Assembly (NCBI RefSeq): GCF_000686885.1
Contig: NZ_KK366032.1
Location: 22,029 to 86,028 of the forward strand
Source of the DNA: Flavobacterium sasangense DSM 21067
Lineage (GTDB): Bacteria; Bacteroidota; Bacteroidia; Flavobacteriales; Flavobacteriaceae
DNA length: 64,000 nt
Reading direction: 5' to 3'
The notes under the pieces are model-generated. The model saw only the letters and a program-made list of their open reading frames with translations, ran no database searches and was not told the origin of the DNA. The position numbers and the translations under genes are program-made. Shown here in pieces: positions 1 to 7,683 of the stretch (its first letter is position 1; each line of letters starts with the position of its first letter).

Positions 1-60
1 TTTTGCACATACTGTCTCAAAAGTCTATTTTCAGTAATCGAGGAATTCTCGATAACTTAA
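1..60 (+). other. Possible 3' tail of an upstream gene
   Basis: Frame 1 is open from the first base for 19 codons and ends at TAA (58-60), 46 bases before yggS. It could be the C-terminus of a gene that starts left of the window, but the stretch is too short to identify. A small inverted repeat (ATCGAG/CTCGAT around a 5-base loop, 37-53) sits inside it, so it may instead be non-coding. Confidence 0.25.
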
Positions 61-106
61 AACCAACAATTTCCATTTTGGAAACAGTTCATTCAAATAA
101 AAAACA

Positions 107-763
107 ATGTCAATAGCAAAAAACCTAACTCAAATAAAATCTCAACTTCCAACTCACGTTACTTTGGTAGCGGTTTCAAAAACCAAACCTGTAGCGGATT
201 TAATGGAAGCGTATGATGCTGGCCAACGTATTTTTGGAGAAAACAAAATCCAAGAAATGACTGATAAATGGGAAGTCATGCCAAAAGACATCGAGTGGCA
301 CATGATTGGTCATGTGCAAACCAATAAAGTCAAATACATGGCGCCTTATGTGAGTTTGGTTCACGGTGTAGACAGTTTAAAATTATTGCAAGAAATCAAC
401 AAACAAGCGGCTAAAAATAATCGTGTGATTGATTGTTTATTGCAGGTTTACATTGCGGAAGAAGAGAGTAAATTTGGATTAGACGAACAAGAATTAGACG
501 AGATGCTGAAACAAGTTCAGCATGACAAAGAAAACTATAAAAACATTCGAATTATAGGTTTAATGGGAATGGCAACCTTCACTGAAAACCAAAACCAAAT
601 TGAAAAAGAATTCAAGCATCTAAAAACGATTTTTGACAAATTCACAATTCACAATTCACAATTCACAATTCTTTCCATGGGCATGTCGGGCGATTATCAA
701 CTAGCAATTTCATGCGGAAGTACAATGGTTCGAATTGGAAGTAGTATATTTGGCAGCAGATAA
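107..763 (+). CDS. yggS: YggS/PLPBP family pyridoxal-phosphate homeostasis protein
   Basis: This 218-residue protein belongs to the YggS/PROSC family, cytosolic single-domain TIM barrels that bind PLP and buffer vitamin B6; no enzymatic reaction is established. The PLP lysine is K25 in AVSKTKP. GENKIQE, the HMIGHVQTNK motif and the C-terminal SMGMSGDY...GSTMVRIGSSIFG phosphate-binding part are all present, so the protein looks complete. The ATG at 107 fits the family N-terminus. Two stretches of the gene are repeat-derived: a palindromic dispersed repeat (502-526, reading EMLKQVQHD) and four perfect TTCACAA heptamers (641-671, reading FTIHNSQFTI), each in a loop that is variable in the family. 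Loss or gain of one heptamer would shift the frame just before the conserved C-terminus. It is followed by an exonuclease gene on the same strand. Confidence 0.93.
   Translation: MSIAKNLTQIKSQLPTHVTLVAVSKTKPVADLMEAYDAGQRIFGENKIQEMTDKWEVMPKDIEWHMIGHVQTNKVKYMAPYVSLVHGVDSLKLLQEINKQAAKNNRVIDCLLQVYIAEEESKFGLDEQELDEMLKQVQHDKENYKNIRIIGLMGMATFTENQNQIEKEFKHLKTIFDKFTIHNSQFTILSMGMSGDYQLAISCGSTMVRIGSSIFGSR
502..526. repeat. Palindromic dispersed repeat inside yggS
   Basis: ATGCTGAA (503-510) and TTCAGCAT (516-523) are perfect 8-base inverted arms around ACAAG. From memory this resembles a short palindromic repeat common between genes in Bacteroidota (the GTCATGCTGAACTTG... type). Here it is read in frame within yggS. 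Confidence 0.7.
641..671. repeat. Heptanucleotide tandem repeat (TTCACAA)4 in yggS
   Basis: Four perfect TTCACAA units occupy 641-668, followed by a partial TTC. The unit length is not a multiple of three, so copy-number change would frameshift the gene. The present copy number keeps the conserved C-terminus in frame. Confidence 0.9.
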
Positions 764-817
764 AAGAAAATAGACATAAAAAAGACTAATCACTATTCAC
801 TAATTACTAATCACTTT

Positions 818-2179
818 TTGTACGCAATCATCGACATAGAAACCACTGGAGGACAATACAATGAAGAAGGTATTACCGAAATCGCCATTTATAAATTTGA
901 TGGTCATGAGGTTGTGGACCAATTCATCAGTTTGGTAAATCCTGAGAAGCCAATTCAACCCTTTGTGGTAAAATTGACTGGGATTAACAATGCAATGCTC
1001 AGAAGTGCTCCCAAATTCTATGAAGTAGCCAAAAGAATCATAGAAATTACTGAAGGTTGCGTTATTGTAGCGCACAATGCATCTTTCGATTATCGTATTT
1101 TAAAAACCGAGTTTAGACGTTTAGGTTACGATTTCAAAAAACAAACGCTTTGTACTGTGGAATTGGCTAAAAAGTTAATTCCAGGTCAAGAATCGTATAG
1201 TTTAGGGAAATTGGTGCGTTCGCTTGGAATCCCAATGGCAGACAGACATCGTGCAAGTGGTGATGCTTTAGCTACAGTGAAATTATTCAAAATGTTGTTG
1301 GTAAAAGACATCGAAAAAGAAATCGTAAAAAGTTTCATTAAAACCGAAATCAAATCGGGAATTTCTCCAAAACTATTGGATATCGTTGAAAATTTACCTT
1401 CAAAAACTGGTATTTACTACATTCACAACGAAAAAGGCGATTTGATTTACATCGGAAAGAGCAAAAATATCAAGAAACGCGTTAATCAACATTTCACAGG
1501 AACTTCAAGTAAAAGTAAAAAAATACAACGCGATGTTTATACCGTAACTTTTGAAGAAACAGGAAGTGAATTGATTGCTCTTTTAAAAGAAAGCGAAGAA
1601 ATAAAAATCAACAAACCGATTTATAACAGAGCCCAACGCAAAAGTATTTTTCAATATGCCTTATATCAACATAAAAATGAACAAGGTTACATTGCTTTAA
1701 GCATCGAAAAAGCGGATGGTAGAAAGAAAGAAATCACTTCGTTTACTTCGCTTCAAGAAGGAAAAAATGCATTGTTTAAGATAACAGAAAAACACAATTT
1801 GTGTCAAAAAATCAATGGTCTGTATGAAACCCAAAACGGATGTTTTCAATATAAAATCAAAGAATGCAATGGTGCTTGTATAGGCGAAGAAAATCCAGAA
1901 AGTTACAACGAACGCGTTTTAGAATTCATCGAAGAAAACTCGTTTGAAAACAACAATATGGTGATTCTCGATCGCGGAAGAACTTACGATGAAAGAACCG
2001 CAGTTTTAATTGAAAATGGCATTTACAAAGGCTACTGTTTCTACGATTTGAATTATCAGGTAAACAACATTGAAATTTTGAAAAACATCATCATTCCAAT
2101 GCAACACAACCGCGATACTAAAACGATTATCCAATCCTATTTACGCAAACATAAGGTTTACAAAATAATTCAATTTTAA
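818..2179 (+). CDS. DEDDh 3'-5' exonuclease fused to a UvrC-like GIY-YIG nuclease
   Basis: 453 residues. The N-terminal domain (about 1-165) is a DnaQ-like DEDDh exonuclease: D6 and E8 in IDIETTG, D91 in HNASFDY, and H144 and D149 in HRASGDA. A GIY-YIG domain follows (about 193-275), with GIY at 198-200 and YIG at 211-213, as in the UvrC N-terminal nuclease and Cho. The remaining 180 residues contain a Cys-bearing UvrC-like stretch (NLCQKINGLYE, CNGACIGEE). I infer a role in DNA repair or proofreading. The start is TTG at 818: the next in-frame codon upstream without a stop is not an ATG, an in-frame stop lies at 761-763, and MYAIIDIETTGG matches the usual beginning of this family. It lies 54 bases after yggS and is followed immediately by the ion channel gene. 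Confidence 0.85.
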   Translation: MYAIIDIETTGGQYNEEGITEIAIYKFDGHEVVDQFISLVNPEKPIQPFVVKLTGINNAMLRSAPKFYEVAKRIIEITEGCVIVAHNASFDYRILKTEFRRLGYDFKKQTLCTVELAKKLIPGQESYSLGKLVRSLGIPMADRHRASGDALATVKLFKMLLVKDIEKEIVKSFIKTEIKSGISPKLLDIVENLPSKTGIYYIHNEKGDLIYIGKSKNIKKRVNQHFTGTSSKSKKIQRDVYTVTFEETGSELIALLKESEEIKINKPIYNRAQRKSIFQYALYQHKNEQGYIALSIEKADGRKKEITSFTSLQEGKNALFKITEKHNLCQKINGLYETQNGCFQYKIKECNGACIGEENPESYNERVLEFIEENSFENNNMVILDRGRTYDERTAVLIENGIYKGYCFYDLNYQVNNIEILKNIIIPMQHNRDTKTIIQSYLRKHKVYKIIQF

Positions 2180-2184
2180 TTGTT

Positions 2185-2192
2185 TAACTTTG
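2185..2192 (+). promoter_or_regulatory. -7 promoter box of the ion-channel gene
   Basis: TAACTTTG matches the Bacteroidota -7 consensus TAnnTTTG and lies 5 bases before the ATG at 2198. No good -33 TTG is visible. The position would give an mRNA with almost no leader. Confidence 0.4.
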
Positions 2193-2197
2193 TTTTT

Positions 2198-3025
2198 ATG
2201 AATGAAGTTAAGTCGAAATACGAGATTTTTAAACAAAAAGCTCACATTGTTATCTACGGAACAAATACAGTTGCGGGAAGACTTTTCGATTTAATTCTTT
2301 TAGGTTTGATTTTACTCAGTGTTGTCTTGGTAATGCTAGAAACCGTAAAAGAATTCGATGGAAAATACCACTCTTTCATTTTAGTTTCCGAATGGATAAT
2401 AACTATTTTCTTCACAATTGAATACATTTTACGAATCATTACGATAAAAAAACCCATCAATTACATTTTAAGTTTTTACGGAATTATCGATTTGGTAGCA
2501 ATTTTACCGATGTATTTATCATTTTTTGTAACTGGAACAAGTGTTTTCACTGTTATTAGAGCCTTACGACTATTACGATTATTCAAAATATTAAACCATC
2601 CTCAATTCTCAAGTCAATCGGTGCATTTGCGAGAATCGATTATTGCGAGTCGAGGTCGTATCTTGGTTTTCATGTACTTTATTTTGATAAGTTGTATCAT
2701 CATTGGTTCGGTAATGTATGTTGTAGAAGGAGATGAAGCTGGATTTACGAGTATTCCAGTTTCGATTTATTGGTGTATTGTAACTTTAACGACAGTAGGA
2801 TTTGGCGATATTACTCCAATTACACCTTTAGGTCAATTTATTGCCTCATTTGTTATGATTATGGGTTACGGAATCATTGCCGTTCCAACCGGAATTATTA
2901 CAGCGGAAATTGCAAAAAACACACCTAGAACAAGAGAAAGTGACAAAAAAGTTTGTCAAAACTGTGGTAATCACGAACACTTAATTAACGCCAAATTTTG
3001 TCAAGATTGCGGAAGCGAATTATAA
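2198..3025 (+). CDS. Voltage-gated-type K+ channel (ion transporter family) with C-terminal zinc ribbon
   Basis: 275 residues from the ATG at 2198. A longer reading from a TTG at 2180 overlaps the likely promoter and adds nothing conserved. The protein has a six-transmembrane voltage-gated channel layout. S1 begins near residue 27, an Arg-rich S4 reads RALRLLRLFK, and the pore loop carries the K+ selectivity motif TVGFGD before the last membrane helix. The cytoplasmic tail ends in a four-cysteine zinc-ribbon pattern (C253, C256, C268, C271; CxxC-x11-CxxC). By family it conducts K+ across the inner membrane; gating and ligand are unknown, and the ribbon may sense or dock something. It directly follows the exonuclease gene and precedes miaA by one base. 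Confidence 0.9.
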   Translation: MNEVKSKYEIFKQKAHIVIYGTNTVAGRLFDLILLGLILLSVVLVMLETVKEFDGKYHSFILVSEWIITIFFTIEYILRIITIKKPINYILSFYGIIDLVAILPMYLSFFVTGTSVFTVIRALRLLRLFKILNHPQFSSQSVHLRESIIASRGRILVFMYFILISCIIIGSVMYVVEGDEAGFTSIPVSIYWCIVTLTTVGFGDITPITPLGQFIASFVMIMGYGIIAVPTGIITAEIAKNTPRTRESDKKVCQNCGNHEHLINAKFCQDCGSEL

Positions 3026-3026
3026 A

Positions 3027-3956
3027 ATGAATTACCTAATTACGATTATTGGTCCAACAGCCATTGGAAAAACGGCTTTGAGTATTGCTTTAGCACAACA
3101 TTTTGGTTGCGATATTATTTCGTGCGATAGTCGTCAATTTTTTAAAGAAATGAAAATTGGAACTGCTGTCCCTAATGATGAAGAATTAGCAGCTGCACCA
3201 CATCATTTTATCCAAAACAAATCGATTTTTGAAAGTTATTCGGTAGGTGATTTTGAACAAGAAGCTTTGACTAAATTGGACGAATTATTTCAGAAAAATA
3301 ATATTCAAATTATGGTTGGTGGTTCTGGATTGTATGTCGATGCTGTTTTGAAAGGATTTGATGATTTTCCAGATATTGATGATTCGGTTCGAACTGAAAT
3401 CAATACTAAATATGATGCATTAGGAATCGAATATTTACAAGAACAACTTCAAAAATTAGATTCGAAATATTACCAAAAGTTACAAACTGAAAATCCGCAA
3501 ACCTTACAAAATCCACAACGTATGAAACGCTTTGTTGAAGTTTGTATTGGAAGTGGAAAACCCTATTCGAGTTTTATTGGAAAACGAAAAACTGAGAGAA
3601 ACTTCACTCCTATTATCATCGGTTTAGAAGCCGACCGAGAAATCATGTACGACAGAATCAACCAACGTGTTGATATTATGATGAATGAAGGACTTTTAGA
3701 AGAAGCACAAACTTTGTATCCAAACAAACAGCTGAATGCTTTACAAACCGTTGGTTACAGGGAATTATTTGATTATTTTGATGGAAAAACAACTTTAGAT
3801 TTCGCCATCGAACAAATTAAAATGAACACGCGACGTTTTGCTAAACGTCAAATCACATGGTTTAAACGAACTGAAAATGTGAGTTGGTTTAATTATTTGA
3901 TTGATAGAAACAAGATTATTAAAAATATAGAATCACAGATTCAAAAAACACAATAA
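3027..3956 (+). CDS. miaA: tRNA dimethylallyltransferase
   Basis: The 309-residue enzyme transfers a dimethylallyl group to N6 of A37 in tRNAs that read UNN codons. The P-loop GPTAIGKT lies at residues 9-16, followed by the substrate-binding CDSRQFFKEMKIGT motif. GGSGLYVDAV and the C-terminal QTVGYRELFDY...TRRFAKRQITWFKR segments are characteristic of MiaA. Length is normal for the family. The gene starts one base after the channel gene and is followed two bases later by the thioesterase, so the three are probably cotranscribed. Confidence 0.97.
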   Translation: MNYLITIIGPTAIGKTALSIALAQHFGCDIISCDSRQFFKEMKIGTAVPNDEELAAAPHHFIQNKSIFESYSVGDFEQEALTKLDELFQKNNIQIMVGGSGLYVDAVLKGFDDFPDIDDSVRTEINTKYDALGIEYLQEQLQKLDSKYYQKLQTENPQTLQNPQRMKRFVEVCIGSGKPYSSFIGKRKTERNFTPIIIGLEADREIMYDRINQRVDIMMNEGLLEEAQTLYPNKQLNALQTVGYRELFDYFDGKTTLDFAIEQIKMNTRRFAKRQITWFKRTENVSWFNYLIDRNKIIKNIESQIQKTQ

Positions 3957-3958
3957 AA

Positions 3959-4684
3959 ATGCCCATTTCACCCAACTTTACATCCATTTTAGAACAAGAA
4001 TACGAAATTAACTTTCTGCAATGTTATCCAAATGGTTTATTGAAATATACTGAGTTATGTAATATTTTTCAAATTACAGCCGGAATTCATGCCGATTTAG
4101 GAGGAATTAGTTTTAGCGATATGCAAGAACATCATCAAGCTTGGGTAATGAGCAAAATGCGTTTAGAAATCATTAGCTTACCGAAATGGAAAGAGAAAGT
4201 AACCGTAAAAACTTGGATTAAATCGTTAGAAAATTCACGTTCGACGCGTTGTTTGGAATTGTATCGTAGAGATGAAAAATTAGCTGGTTGCGAAACTTAT
4301 TGGGCCGTTTTAAATACACAAATTAGACGACCTGAAAATTTAGCGTTACCTCATGAACATTTTGTAAAATATCCAGAACACAACGCTACTAAAAAATCGG
4401 TTCAGCGTATTAATTTAGATGTTCCGTTTGAAAAGGTATTAGATTATAAAGTACAATTATCCGATTTAGATATCGTAAATCATGCTAATAACGTGAAATA
4501 CTTGGAATGGTGTCTGAATACTATGGATAGAAAACTCGTTTTAAAACAACACATAAAAGGTTTTGAAATGAATTTCTTAAAAGAATTAAATTGGAATGAT
4601 GAAGCGGTGATTTCAAAAAATGAAAACACCTATATTATCACCAAAGACGACAAGGTTTGTTATGCTTTAGAAATTATTGAATAA
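3959..4684 (+). CDS. Acyl-ACP thioesterase (FatA/FatB-like, double hotdog)
   Basis: 241 residues. The sequence fits the acyl-ACP thioesterase family: a first hotdog half with ITAGIHADLGGISF and HQAWVMSKMRLEI, then a second half with LSDLDIVNHANNVKYLEWCLN, where the Asn-His region forms the active site. The enzyme hydrolyses acyl-ACP to free fatty acid in the cytosol; chain-length preference cannot be read from sequence. It is the last gene of the plus-strand run and ends just before a strong hairpin terminator. Confidence 0.85.
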   Translation: MPISPNFTSILEQEYEINFLQCYPNGLLKYTELCNIFQITAGIHADLGGISFSDMQEHHQAWVMSKMRLEIISLPKWKEKVTVKTWIKSLENSRSTRCLELYRRDEKLAGCETYWAVLNTQIRRPENLALPHEHFVKYPEHNATKKSVQRINLDVPFEKVLDYKVQLSDLDIVNHANNVKYLEWCLNTMDRKLVLKQHIKGFEMNFLKELNWNDEAVISKNENTYIITKDDKVCYALEIIE

Positions 4685-4719
4685 AAAAAGTCCTGAAGTA
4701 TTTCAGGACTTTTTTTTAT
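4684..4719. terminator. Bidirectional terminator between the thioesterase and response-regulator genes
   Basis: AGTCCTGAA (4689-4697) pairs perfectly with TTCAGGACT (4702-4710) around GTAT. It is flanked by an A tract on the left and a T tract on the right, so it can serve both converging genes. Confidence 0.9.
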
Positions 4720-5417
4720 TATTTTTTGATTACTAATCTAAAACCTTCTCCGTGAATGTTTAAGATTTCTACGTTTTCATCTTGCTTTAAGAATTTTCTC
4801 AATTTAGCGATGTACACGTCCATACTTCTTGATGTGAAGTAGTTGTCGTCTCTCCAAATTTTTGTTAAAGCTAATTCTCTAGGCATTAAATCATTTTCGT
4901 GAAGTGCTAACATTTTTAATAATTCGCACTCTTTTGGTGATAATTTAATTGGCTCTTGACCAGGATAGGTTAAAAAACGTAATTTTGAGTTTAAGTGAAA
5001 TTTACCAATTTCGAACTCAAATTTAGTCGTATCTGGTTTAACTTCAGTAGCTTTTCTTTGAATAATCGCTTTGATTTTCATTAAAAGTACTTCAGAGTCG
5101 AAAGGCTTATTCAAATAGTCGTCAGCTCCAACTTTATATCCTTTTAAAACGTCTTCTTTCAACGTTTTAGCCGTTAAAAAGATAATAGGCACTTCTTGAT
5201 TTTTCTCGCGAATTTCTCTAGCCAAAGTATATCCATCTTTGTATGGCATCATTACGTCTAAAATACATAAATCGAAAGTGTCTTTTTTGAATTTCTCAAA
5301 ACCTTCCATTCCGTTTTTAGCCAACGTAACTTCAAAATCATTTATCATTAAATAATCTTTCAAAACCGCACCAAAGTTTGGATCGTCTTCAACTAATAAT
5401 ATTTTCTTTGCTTCCAT
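4719..5417 (-). CDS. OmpR-family response regulator (RprY-like)
   Basis: 232 residues. The receiver domain (about 5-120) has the acidic pair D11/D12, the phospho-acceptor D54 in ILDVMMP and the conserved Lys in NKPFDSE. A winged-helix OmpR/PhoB-type DNA-binding domain follows (about 135-230), with LSPKECELLKML and SRSMDVYIAKLRKFL. The receiver resembles the RprY group of Bacteroidota. The gene lies 20 bases downstream of the histidine kinase and should be its cognate partner. It is a DNA-binding transcription factor whose targets cannot be read from the window, but repeats upstream of the kinase gene are candidate sites for autoregulation. Confidence 0.92.
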   Translation of the reverse strand: MEAKKILLVEDDPNFGAVLKDYLMINDFEVTLAKNGMEGFEKFKKDTFDLCILDVMMPYKDGYTLAREIREKNQEVPIIFLTAKTLKEDVLKGYKVGADDYLNKPFDSEVLLMKIKAIIQRKATEVKPDTTKFEFEIGKFHLNSKLRFLTYPGQEPIKLSPKECELLKMLALHENDLMPRELALTKIWRDDNYFTSRSMDVYIAKLRKFLKQDENVEILNIHGEGFRLVIKK

Positions 5418-5437
5418 AGTAATTGTATGTATATTTT

Positions 5438-7021
5438 TTAATTTATTAATGGCATTTTAATAATAAAGGTACTTCCTTTACCTTTTTCACTCTCAACAAA
5501 TATTTGACCGTTATGGTCTTCTACTATTTGTTTTACGTAGGCTAATCCTAACCCATGACCTTTTACATTATGTAAATCTCCCGTATGTTCACGGTAGAAT
5601 TTTTCAAAAACTCGTTTTTGTGCTACTTTAGTCATTCCGGCACCTTGATCTTGTATTTTTATCAGGATAAAGTCTTTTATATTTTCTGTAAAAACATCAA
5701 TTACAGGCGCGTTTGGGGAATATTTAATAGCATTATCTAACACGTTTACTAATACATTCGTAAAATGTACCTCGTTTAATAGAATCGTACTTCGTTGTGC
5801 ATTAAAATGCGAATGAACAACCCCTTCTCTATCTTCTACTATTAAACTAACATGTTCGATAGCATCTTCAATTATTTCGGTTACATCTCTTGGCTCTTTT
5901 GAGATATCAAGTTCGTTTTTCTCTAATTTAGAAATACGTAATACGTTTTCAACCTGAGCGTGCATACGTTTATTTTCCTCTTTTATCATTTGAAGATAAC
6001 GTTGTACTTTTTCTTTATCTTCAATGATTTTTGGGTTCTTAATGGCATCTAAAGCTAAATTAATGGTAGCTATAGGTGTTTTGAACTCATGTGTCATATT
6101 GTTAATGAAATCGGTTTTGATTTCTGAAATTTGTTTCTGCTTGATTAACTGATTCAACGCACTAGAATACGTTAATACGATAACCAATGTGAACAATAAT
6201 GACAAACTCGAAATTCCAATTAAAGAAGAGAATACGAATTTATTTTTTTGAGGAAAACTCACTAATAATTGATATTTAGACATCCCTTCATTATCCTGAA
6301 AAACAGGAATTCCGTAAGTTGTTTTTACATCATATTTGAAATCCTCAGAACGCACTTTTGTTGCTAAACCATTACTGTAAATACCAAACTCAAAAGGGGT
6401 TTTAACACCATATTTGTGAAGTTCATCTTTTAAATATTTACCCAATTGCTCTGTTGAGACTCTTTCTTGCAAAGGTTTTAAAGAAACAACATCTTTGAAA
6501 GCAACTTCAAAGTTGGCTTTATCTAAACTAGAAACGCTTCCTGATTTTCTAATGGTAACATCTGGAAAGGAACGCATTTGTAAACTTCCGTCATTAATGG
6601 AATTTCCATTAAAAATTTCTGTTTTTCTTTTAGAAACCACGTTTCCAAAATTAACTGAATTTGCATTTTTATCAAAGAACGATCCATTAATACCGTAGTT
6701 TTCGGCTACTAGAGTATTGGTATAAATTATCGTTTCATTTGTTTTTTTGTCACGTTCATAGAAATAAATTTCTTTCAATTCCTCTTCCTTAGGGATTTTA
6801 CCAGTACTATCAATAATTTTATTATAGTAATTGTAAAAAGAAACTAACTCTTTTTCTTTAATTGTGTTTGAAACATTTCCTAAAACTTGCTGAACGTGAT
6901 ATTTGAATTCCTCTTCATTTTTATCCAAAGAAGTGGAAATCCAATACAATTGAACTAAGATGATTCCAATTAATGATAAACTCATTAAAAAGACCAATAA
7001 TCTAAATCTTGACTTATTCAT
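5438..7021 (-). CDS. Membrane sensor histidine kinase (RprX-like)
   Basis: 527 residues. A transmembrane helix at about 9-29 and another at about 263-286 enclose a 230-residue periplasmic sensor region with no recognised ligand site. The HisKA helix carries H311 in MTHEFKTPIATI. The ATPase domain shows the N box (VLDNAIKYS), the G1 box (DQGAGM) and the G2 box (GHGLGLAYVKQI). It should autophosphorylate and pass phosphate to the downstream response regulator. The -7 box at 7027-7034 places the transcription start almost at the ATG. The stimulus is unknown. Confidence 0.93.
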   Translation of the reverse strand: MNKSRFRLLVFLMSLSLIGIILVQLYWISTSLDKNEEEFKYHVQQVLGNVSNTIKEKELVSFYNYYNKIIDSTGKIPKEEELKEIYFYERDKKTNETIIYTNTLVAENYGINGSFFDKNANSVNFGNVVSKRKTEIFNGNSINDGSLQMRSFPDVTIRKSGSVSSLDKANFEVAFKDVVSLKPLQERVSTEQLGKYLKDELHKYGVKTPFEFGIYSNGLATKVRSEDFKYDVKTTYGIPVFQDNEGMSKYQLLVSFPQKNKFVFSSLIGISSLSLLFTLVIVLTYSSALNQLIKQKQISEIKTDFINNMTHEFKTPIATINLALDAIKNPKIIEDKEKVQRYLQMIKEENKRMHAQVENVLRISKLEKNELDISKEPRDVTEIIEDAIEHVSLIVEDREGVVHSHFNAQRSTILLNEVHFTNVLVNVLDNAIKYSPNAPVIDVFTENIKDFILIKIQDQGAGMTKVAQKRVFEKFYREHTGDLHNVKGHGLGLAYVKQIVEDHNGQIFVESEKGKGSTFIIKMPLIN

Positions 7022-7026
7022 CGAAA

Positions 7027-7078
7027 CAAATTTAACATTTTAACATTTCTTGTTAAAATACATTAACCAAAGATTAAC
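7027..7078 (-). promoter_or_regulatory. Promoter and repeated TTAAC motifs upstream of the histidine kinase
   Basis: On the minus strand TAAATTTG (7027-7034) matches the -7 consensus and lies 5 bases before the ATG; a TTA sits where the -33 TTG is expected. Read on the plus strand, TTAAC occurs at 7032, 7040, 7063 and 7074, with a reversed GTTAA at 7052. The 11-base spacing of the last two, and of the reversed copy to 7063, suits an OmpR-family dimer. Operator function is inferred. Confidence 0.45.
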
Positions 7079-7092
7079 ATATAAACCTTTTT

Positions 7093-7680
7093 TTAAAGTT
7101 TTGCTAATATTTTAAGAATTTTATCGATTTTTAAGAAAGTATTGCTCAAATTTATATTATCTATTATAAAATCGCTCAATTCTTTCTTTTTTGACTCAGG
7201 AAGTTGATTGTTAATTCTAACTAAAATGTCCTTTTTTGTTACATTATCACGTTTCATGGCTCTTTCTATTCTAAGTTCTTCGGGAGCAGTGATTAAAATA
7301 ACTTTATCACATTGTTTATTACCACCTGTTTCAAAAAGAATGGCAACTTCTTTAATTATAAAAGGAGAATCTTTATGCTCGTTTAACCAATTTTTAAAAT
7401 GAAGTTGTACTGCTGGATGAACTATATCATTTAATTCTTTTAACTTATTGGGGTTGTTAAAAACGAATTCGGCAATTTTTTTTCTATTAAGTGAATTATC
7501 TGGATTGAGTACCGATTCGGAAAACAAATTTTGAATTTTTTGTTTAACATCTTCTCTTTCCATAATTTTTTTGGCTTCTTCATCGGCGATGTAAACAGGA
7601 ATTCCTTTTGAAGCAATGTAGTTTGCAACAGTAGATTTTCCACTTCCAATTCCGCCTGTTAAACCAATTATTTTTGTCAT
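7093..7680 (-). CDS. coaE: Dephospho-CoA kinase
   Basis: The 195-residue enzyme carries out the last step of coenzyme A synthesis, phosphorylating the 3'-hydroxyl of dephospho-CoA with ATP. The P-loop is GLTGGIGSGKST near the N-terminus, followed by IPVYIADEEAK and VIVHPAVQ-like substrate-site segments (DIVHPAVQLHF). The ITAPEELRIERAMKRD lid region is typical. Length is normal. It lies 3 bases downstream of the glycosyltransferase and is probably cotranscribed with it. Confidence 0.96.
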   Translation of the reverse strand: MTKIIGLTGGIGSGKSTVANYIASKGIPVYIADEEAKKIMEREDVKQKIQNLFSESVLNPDNSLNRKKIAEFVFNNPNKLKELNDIVHPAVQLHFKNWLNEHKDSPFIIKEVAILFETGGNKQCDKVILITAPEELRIERAMKRDNVTKKDILVRINNQLPESKKKELSDFIIDNINLSNTFLKIDKILKILAKL

Positions 7681-7683
7681 ATC

